Source of the DNA: Kribbella capetownensis
Lineage (GTDB): Bacteria > Actinomycetota > Actinomycetes > Propionibacteriales > Kribbellaceae
Length of the DNA stretch: 64,000 nt
NCBI RefSeq assembly: GCF_004331485.1
Contig: NZ_SJKD01000005.1
Location: forward strand, 124,001-188,000
Direction: 5' to 3'
Part shown: in pieces, positions 59,636 to 64,000 of the stretch
Position numbering within the stretch: the first letter of the stretch is position 1
How the letters are laid out: the number at the start of each line of letters is the position of its first letter
Made by a program: the position numbers and the translations under genes
Notes under the pieces: model-generated
Told to the model about the DNA's origin: nothing
Databases searched by the model: none
What the model saw: the letters and a program-made list of their open reading frames with translations, nothing else

Positions 59636-60382
59636 TCAGTTGCGGCGGAAGACCAGGAGTTCGGTGCGGCCGCCGCTGAGCGGGACGAAGCGGCTGCCGA
59701 CGAGGGCGACGTCGCGCTGGGCCATGAAGCCGGCCAGCCAGGCTCGTGGGGCGACCGAATAGATGGTCATCCGGTCCGGCTCGGTCAGCCAGACCTTGGT
59801 GGTCGAGTCGTCCAGGCAGTCGTCGGTGATGATGTCGAACGCGACCGTGCCGCCGGAGCGGACCACCCGGGCCATCTCGTCGAGGTAGCCGAGTGCGGTC
59901 GCGAACGGGATGTAGCCGAGCAGTTTGTGCGTGTGCACGAGGTCGACCGAGGCCGAAGGCGTTGATCCCAGCGTCTTCCCGTCCGCCGGGCGGAAGACGA
60001 GACTCGGCAGCTCCTGGTGAAGATAGGCGATCCAGTCCGGTGCGGTCTCGTAAACCTCGTACGAGCTCGGCCGGAGCGCCGACAGGATCCTGGCCGAGTA
60101 GCGGCCCGAGCCAGGCCCGATCTCGCAGACGCGGTCTGCGGTCGTGAGACCACTGAGCTCGAGCAGGGCGTCGATCGTCTCCGCTGTGGACCCGGGCTCG
60201 GCGCTGTAGTTGTCGAGGAAGTCACCGACCGACTGGCCGGCCTGGTTCGCCTGTTTGACGACGCGCTTGGCCGGCAGGAACGCACTGATCGCCGGATCGC
60301 CGCTATGGCCGCGGACCAGCTGGAAACCCGCGGGCCGAAGAGTCTTGTTGACCGCAGCATGAATGGTGTGACGGACAGACAT
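59636..60382 (-). CDS. Class I SAM-dependent methyltransferase
   Basis: 248 residues. Motif I VCEIGPGSGRYSARIL (about 96-111) binds SAM; motifs II/III include SVDLVHTHKLLGYIP and VRSGGTVAFDIITDDCLDDS. Start at 60382 follows GGGGGGAA; the longer frame is unsupported. The C-terminal MAQRDVALVGSRFVPLSGGR is a family-like tail. Substrate unknown. Confidence 0.85.
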   Translation of the reverse strand: MSVRHTIHAAVNKTLRPAGFQLVRGHSGDPAISAFLPAKRVVKQANQAGQSVGDFLDNYSAEPGSTAETIDALLELSGLTTADRVCEIGPGSGRYSARILSALRPSSYEVYETAPDWIAYLHQELPSLVFRPADGKTLGSTPSASVDLVHTHKLLGYIPFATALGYLDEMARVVRSGGTVAFDIITDDCLDDSTTKVWLTEPDRMTIYSVAPRAWLAGFMAQRDVALVGSRFVPLSGGRTELLVFRRN

Positions 60383-60661
60383 GTATTTCCCCCCATGACG
60401 AGTAGCGAAGCCACCGCCCGGCCCATCATGCCTACGTCCCGGGCAGGAAACCAAGGAAGGTGGGCAACTATCACAGCCTGCGCTGTGACTGTCGCCCTGT
60501 GCCTCGCACTGCCTTGTTTTCAACGGAATCAGGCGTTTGCTGCGTAATCCGGAGGTCGCAGACAGTTGTGGATCGTGCGGCGACACGCCGTTTGTCACGA
60601 CGCCGGAGGGTGACTGCTTCCTAGCATCGGAAGAGCCCGTGCCGTCGAGGCGAGGAGCTCA

Positions 60662-61801
60662 GTGGTGATCGATGAACCTGCCCCGGCCGGACGCGGTGCG
60701 GTCGCGCGGTTGCTGACCGAACTCGCCTACGACGTCTTCGACGAACCGGTGCCGGTCCCGACGGCGCGGTTCCGGCTCGGCTGCGCGCTGGACTCGGTTG
60801 CCTCCAGCACCGACCAGGCCGAGTTCGTCCGGAGCAGGTTGTGGCCGTGCCCGCCGAGGCTCGTCACCAGCGCATCGCATCGGGTGAGCTGGGTCGACAG
60901 CCAGGGCGTCACGAACGTCGCCCATTGTGGATCCCTCGGTCCGGCAGTCCCGATCGTTGCGCGGGAAGCAACGCTGGCGCTGTGGGCGAGGTTGCGTGCG
61001 GACGGTCGGCTCGCAGAGCGAGCCGATGCTGTCGACTCGGAACAGGCGGACCTGCTGGCTGGCGTCACCACGGACAAGGTGCCGGCCGAGATCCTGCGGA
61101 CGGGCGTCGATGCCGCCGCGCGGGTTCTCACCCAGCACGCCTACCTCGCGGGTACGACGCCGTACGACGAACCGGTCGCGTTCGCGGAGGCGCTGCGCGA
61201 CAGCGGGATCTTCAACACCGTGGCCGGGACCTGGCATTGGGGGCTGCAGGCATCGACGTACCGGCGCGGTCTGATCCCGGTGCAGTTGGTCTGCTTCGGT
61301 GGCCGCATGACCTACTCGGCCGACACGGTCGCGGCGCTGCGGGAGCTGAAGGAGACTCGCATCGAGGCAGCCCGCGCCTGCGACGACAGCGATCCGAGCG
61401 CGGCGCAGTACGCCGCCCTCGGATCCGGTGAGCAACCGCGATGCCTCGCGCACGCCCCGCATTCCGTCGATGGTCGGCGGGTGAGTCTGGTGACCCAGGT
61501 CGCCAACTCCTTCGTCGACGCGTTCACGCGCCTGTTCGCGGTGGTGACGGTTGACGTCGAAGACTCGGACGAGACCGGCGACGTGGACTGCCAGGGCGAG
61601 GTGTTCGAAGTACCGGACATGACGTGCCAGCACTGCATCCGGACCATCACCAAGGCCGTTGGCGAGTTCGGGGTTGCGCCGCCGCAGTTCGACCTCGAGA
61701 CCAAGCGGGTGGTCGCGAGCTTCGGTTCGGCCGAGGTCCGGGCGCGGAGCTTCGCCGCGATTCGGGCCCGCGGCTACACCGTCGTACCAGTGCCTCGCTA
61801 G
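60662..61801 (+). CDS. Unknown protein with C-terminal heavy-metal-associated domain
   Basis: 379 residues from GTG 60662 (GAGGAG upstream at 60651). Residues ~1-310 match nothing I recognise; they have segments with several Cys and His (SLGPAVPIVAREATLALWAR; LVTSASHRVSWVD). Residues 318-379 form an HMA domain with MTCQHC (Cys322, Cys325), then the ferredoxin-like beta-alpha-beta pattern KRVVASFGSAEVRARSFAAI. HMA domains carry Cu(I) or similar. A chaperone tail on an unknown enzyme-like body is unusual. Convergent with the ECF41 sigma gene by ten bases. Confidence 0.82.
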   Translation: MVIDEPAPAGRGAVARLLTELAYDVFDEPVPVPTARFRLGCALDSVASSTDQAEFVRSRLWPCPPRLVTSASHRVSWVDSQGVTNVAHCGSLGPAVPIVAREATLALWARLRADGRLAERADAVDSEQADLLAGVTTDKVPAEILRTGVDAAARVLTQHAYLAGTTPYDEPVAFAEALRDSGIFNTVAGTWHWGLQASTYRRGLIPVQLVCFGGRMTYSADTVAALRELKETRIEAARACDDSDPSAAQYAALGSGEQPRCLAHAPHSVDGRRVSLVTQVANSFVDAFTRLFAVVTVDVEDSDETGDVDCQGEVFEVPDMTCQHCIRTITKAVGEFGVAPPQFDLETKRVVASFGSAEVRARSFAAIRARGYTVVPVPR

Positions 61802-61811
61802 CCGACCTCGT

Positions 61812-62711
61812 TCAGGTTGTCCAGGGGCGGAGCTTGTTCGGGTTGCGGACCGCCCAGATGTGCTTGATGCGGTCGTCGGCGATGTCGAACGCGATCACGG
61901 TCTCGGTCACGCCCTCGCGCTGGACGACCAGCCCCGGCTGACCGTTGACGGTGCGCTCCAGCACGACGAGCCCGTACGCACGGTCGACCAGATCGGCGAA
62001 GTACTGCGCCACCAGCGCGCCGCCGTGGACCGGGTGCGGAGCGGCCGTGACCACGCCGCCGCCGTCGCCGATCGCGACCACGTCCGGGTCGAGCAGCGTG
62101 ATCAGCGTCTGGATGTCCTTCGCCGCCCACGCTGCCTTGAAGTCACGCACGATCTCGGCCTGTTGCTTGGTGGGTGCCGGCGGCTTCTGCGCCGTACTGA
62201 TCCGCCGGCGCGCCGATGAGGCCAGCTGGCGGCAGGCCGCCGGCGTCCGGCCGACGATCTCGGCCACCTCGGGGAACGGATAGCGGAAGACGTCGTGCAG
62301 GATGAACGCGACCCGCTCGGCCGGGGTCATCGCGTCCAGCACGACCAGGAACGCCATGTTGACGGACTCGTCCAGCGTGACGCGGTCCGCCGGGTCGCCA
62401 TCAGGCTGGTCGCCGAGCCACTCGGCCTGGTCGGGCACCGGCTCCGGGACCCATTCGCCGACGTACCGCTCGCGCCGGGCGCGGGCCGACCGGAGCAGGT
62501 CGAGGCAGATCCGGCTGGCAACCTTGGTCAGCCAGGCACCCGGGTTGTCGATCGCGTCCTGCTCCTCGCGCGACATCACGTACCACCGGGCGTAGGTGTC
62601 CTGGACGACGTCTTCGGCGTCAGCCAGTGAGCCCAGCAGCCGGTAGGCGAGGTTGATCAGCTGCCGCCGCTCGCTCATGATCGCGCTGAGGCTCGGATCC
62701 GACCCGGTCAT
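61812..62711 (-). CDS. sigJ: ECF41 (SigJ-type) sigma factor with SnoaL-like tail
   Basis: 299 residues from ATG 62711 (GAAGGGAG). Region 2: LINLAYRLLGSLADAEDVVQ and DTYARWYVMSREEQDAIDNP; region 4: RVAFILHDVFRYPFPEVAEI and VGRTPAACRQLASSARRRI. The C-terminal ~100 residues (ERTVNGQPGLVVQREGVTE, ending IKHIWAVRNPNKLRPWTT) are a SnoaL/NTF2-like domain; the NPxKL-like end and the DGGG motif are hallmarks of ECF41, where this tail controls activity. Divergent from a stand-alone SnoaL-fold gene. Confidence 0.93.
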   Translation of the reverse strand: MTGSDPSLSAIMSERRQLINLAYRLLGSLADAEDVVQDTYARWYVMSREEQDAIDNPGAWLTKVASRICLDLLRSARARRERYVGEWVPEPVPDQAEWLGDQPDGDPADRVTLDESVNMAFLVVLDAMTPAERVAFILHDVFRYPFPEVAEIVGRTPAACRQLASSARRRISTAQKPPAPTKQQAEIVRDFKAAWAAKDIQTLITLLDPDVVAIGDGGGVVTAAPHPVHGGALVAQYFADLVDRAYGLVVLERTVNGQPGLVVQREGVTETVIAFDIADDRIKHIWAVRNPNKLRPWTT

Positions 62712-62748
62712 GATGCTCCCTTCGACGTCTGCTGCCTTCACAGTGTCC

Positions 62749-62800
62749 GACGAGGCAGGTCACCGAAGTGTGAGCTCACAGTTCGCCGGGCTGTCTCGTC
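62749..62800. promoter_or_regulatory. Mirror-image bidirectional ECF41-type promoter with palindromic -35
   Basis: TGTGAGCTCACA (62769-62780) is a perfect 12-base palindrome. Reading right, GCTCACA, 16 bases, then CGTC (62797-62800). Reading left, GCTCACA, 16 bases, then CGTC (62752-62749). ECF41 promoters are reported as TGTCACA and CGTC, so the -35 matches at five of seven bases and both -10s fully. Spacing is identical in both directions. Right-hand start is nearly leaderless for ATG 62810; left-hand leader to ATG 62711 is about 30 bases. Confidence 0.65.
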
Positions 62801-62809
62801 GTAGCGATC

Positions 62810-63250
62810 ATGACCACGCAGAACGCGGTAGACGAAGTAGACATCCGGCAACGGATCGACACGTTGGTCGCGTCGGTCCAGGCAGGTGATCTCGAGGGCC
62901 TCAAGACGATGTTCGCGCCGAATCTCGTCTCGTTCGACATCGAACCGCCGCTGCGGCACCTGGGCGCCGAGAAGAAGTGGCAGAACTGGGTGAACGTCTT
63001 CGCGGCGTACCAGCAGCCACCCAGCTACGAGGTGCGGGACCTGACCGTGCTGGTCAGCGGCGATCTGGCCGTCGTCTACAGCCTGAACCACATCAGCGGC
63101 ACGTTGCGCACCGGCGCTCCGATCGACTACTGGGTCCGCTGGACGGCCTGTTTCCGCAAGCTCGACGGCGCCTGGCTGATCGTGCACGACCAGGTGTCGG
63201 TGCCGGTCGACTTCCCGACCGGCAAAGCCCTGCTGGACCTCGAACCCTGA
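62810..63250 (+). CDS. SnoaL/NTF2-like protein (YybH-type)
   Basis: 146 residues: QRIDTLVASVQAGDLEGLKT, MFAPNLVSFDIEPPLRHLG, TVLVSGDLAVVYSLNHISGT and DGAWLIVHDQVSVPVDFP form one cone-like alpha+beta domain, the fold also fused to the nearby sigma factor. Function usually unknown (ligand binding or small isomerase). Probable member of the ECF41 regulon. 31 bases before WrbA. Confidence 0.88.
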   Translation: MTTQNAVDEVDIRQRIDTLVASVQAGDLEGLKTMFAPNLVSFDIEPPLRHLGAEKKWQNWVNVFAAYQQPPSYEVRDLTVLVSGDLAVVYSLNHISGTLRTGAPIDYWVRWTACFRKLDGAWLIVHDQVSVPVDFPTGKALLDLEP

Positions 63251-63281
63251 CCCCCGAACCACTGGAAGGACCCCGTTTCTG

Positions 63282-63890
63282 ATGGAACCCGTGAAGGCCG
63301 CGATCATCTACTACAGCGCCACCGGCACTGTGCACACGCTCGCCCAGGCCGCGTTCGAAGGCGCGGAGAAGGCCGGCGCCGTGATCCGGTTCCGCAAGGT
63401 CAGAGAGAACGCGCCGCCGGAGGCGGTCGACTCCAGACCGGAGTGGCGCGAGCACCTGGACGCCACCGCCGACGTACCCGAGGCCGTGCTGGACGACATC
63501 GCCTGGGCCGACGTGGTGCTGTTCGGTACGCCGACCCGCTTCGGTACGCCGTCCGCCCAGCTCAAGGCGTTCATCGACAGCACCGGACCGCTGTGGGCCG
63601 CGAACCAACTGGCGGACAAGGTGTACTCCGTGTTCACCGCGAGTGGCACCAAGCACGGTGGGCAGGAGTCGACGATCCTCTCGCTGTCGAACGTCTTCTA
63701 CCACTGGGGCGGGATCATCGTGCCGCCCGGCTACACCGACGAGATCCAGTACAAGACCGGCAACCCGTACGGCACGTCGCACGTCACCGGCGACGGTCCG
63801 GTCGACGACATCCACCTCGAGGCGGCGCGGTACCAGGCGCGCCGTGCCGTCGAGACGGCGGCGGCACTCAAGGCTGGTCGCGCGGCCTGA
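63282..63890 (+). CDS. wrbA: NAD(P)H:quinone oxidoreductase, WrbA type
   Basis: 202 residues. The flavodoxin P-loop YYSATGTVHTLAQAAFEGAE binds FMN; FGTPTRFGTPSAQLKAFIDS and FTASGTKHGGQESTILSL are the WrbA motifs, ending in GNPYGTSHVTGDGP. It reduces quinones by two electrons and protects against oxidative stress. GGAAGGA lies before the ATG. Downstream of and probably co-transcribed with the SnoaL gene. Confidence 0.93.
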   Translation: MEPVKAAIIYYSATGTVHTLAQAAFEGAEKAGAVIRFRKVRENAPPEAVDSRPEWREHLDATADVPEAVLDDIAWADVVLFGTPTRFGTPSAQLKAFIDSTGPLWAANQLADKVYSVFTASGTKHGGQESTILSLSNVFYHWGGIIVPPGYTDEIQYKTGNPYGTSHVTGDGPVDDIHLEAARYQARRAVETAAALKAGRAA

Positions 63891-63895
63891 TCCGG

Positions 63896-64000
63896 TCAGA
63901 GCGCGATCTGGGTCCCGGCGGTGCCTGCAATCACCTCAGTGGCGTCGTCGAGTGACCCGATGGCCGCCCGGCCCTTCGTCCCCTCCGCGAAGCGCCGGGC
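63896..64000 (-). CDS. C-terminal fragment of a gene running off the window
   Basis: An open frame from the right edge ends at 63896 with ARRFAEGTKGRAAIGSLDD then ATEVIAGTAGTQIAL. The high-GC codon pattern and position suggest a real gene end, converging with wrbA by five bases. Too short to name. Confidence 0.5.
   Translation of the reverse strand, partial: ARRFAEGTKGRAAIGSLDDATEVIAGTAGTQIAL

Overview
The window is high-GC, densely packed DNA with frequent 1-20 bp gene overlaps, many GTG starts and actinobacterial families: F420-type LLM oxidoreductase, UdgX, VKOR/DUF929, ECF sigma factors of the ECF41 and ECF42 types, DUF2231, PucR, NarL/LuxR two-component pairs. It fits a soil actinomycete chromosome. 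The style resembles Kribbella/Nocardioidales, but that is an impression, not a result. I saw no rRNA, tRNA, CRISPR array, IS element or complete prophage.

Layout. 1-11,231: one plus-strand operon of four very large proteins of unknown function (the first, DUF6603-like, is cut by the window edge), joined by overlaps. 11,296-20,209: small accessory genes (DHFR-like reductase, SET-type MFS exporter, ABM monooxygenase, acidic protein), an animal-type haem peroxidase with an MMPL transporter, and a divergent histidine kinase/response regulator. 20,253-23,900: acyl-CoA dehydrogenase, GNAT, a secreted protein and a decayed methyltransferase. 23,934-29,170: a PucR-led nitrogen/nucleoside catabolism group. 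29,186-30,326: VOC gene plus an ArsR-phosphatase fusion with a perfect palindrome at its start.

30,382-39,853 is the most interesting part. It holds a sigma-54 activator with the GAFTGA loop (plus strand), a convergent five-gene operon, and a sigma-54 (rpoN) gene. Two excellent -24/-12 promoters are present. One (39,853 to 39,838) matches the consensus perfectly and precedes rpoN; the other (38,534 to 38,519) has one mismatch and precedes the operon. Sigma-54 is generally regarded as absent from Actinobacteria. The operon encodes a YGE-repeat/glycine-zipper protein, a HECGH metalloprotease-like protein, a 612-residue protein of unknown function, a signal-less MepA-like plus SleB-like peptidoglycan hydrolase, and an amidohydrolase-fold protein. 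I infer a self-contained, autoregulated sigma-54 regulon controlling a wall-active system that has not been described as far as I know.

39,884-48,150: DUF1684 protein, two membrane proteins, an ArsR/SufR-like regulator, a SNF2 helicase divergent from a DUF4041/GIY-YIG protein, a frameshifted CDGSH-like remnant and an LLM oxidoreductase. 48,269-53,861: a ThDP-dependent pyruvate oxidase-like enzyme, phosphoketolase and acetate kinase, which together make and use acetyl phosphate. 53,827-56,734: epoxide-hydrolase-like enzyme, UdgX, and a VKOR/DUF929 thiol-oxidation pair. 57,581-59,622: an ECF42 operon (VOC, YciI, sigma factor). 60,662-64,000: an HMA-tailed protein, then an ECF41 (SigJ-type) sigma gene divergent from a SnoaL-like gene and WrbA. 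The space between the last two divergent genes holds a palindromic -35 shared by two mirror-image promoters.
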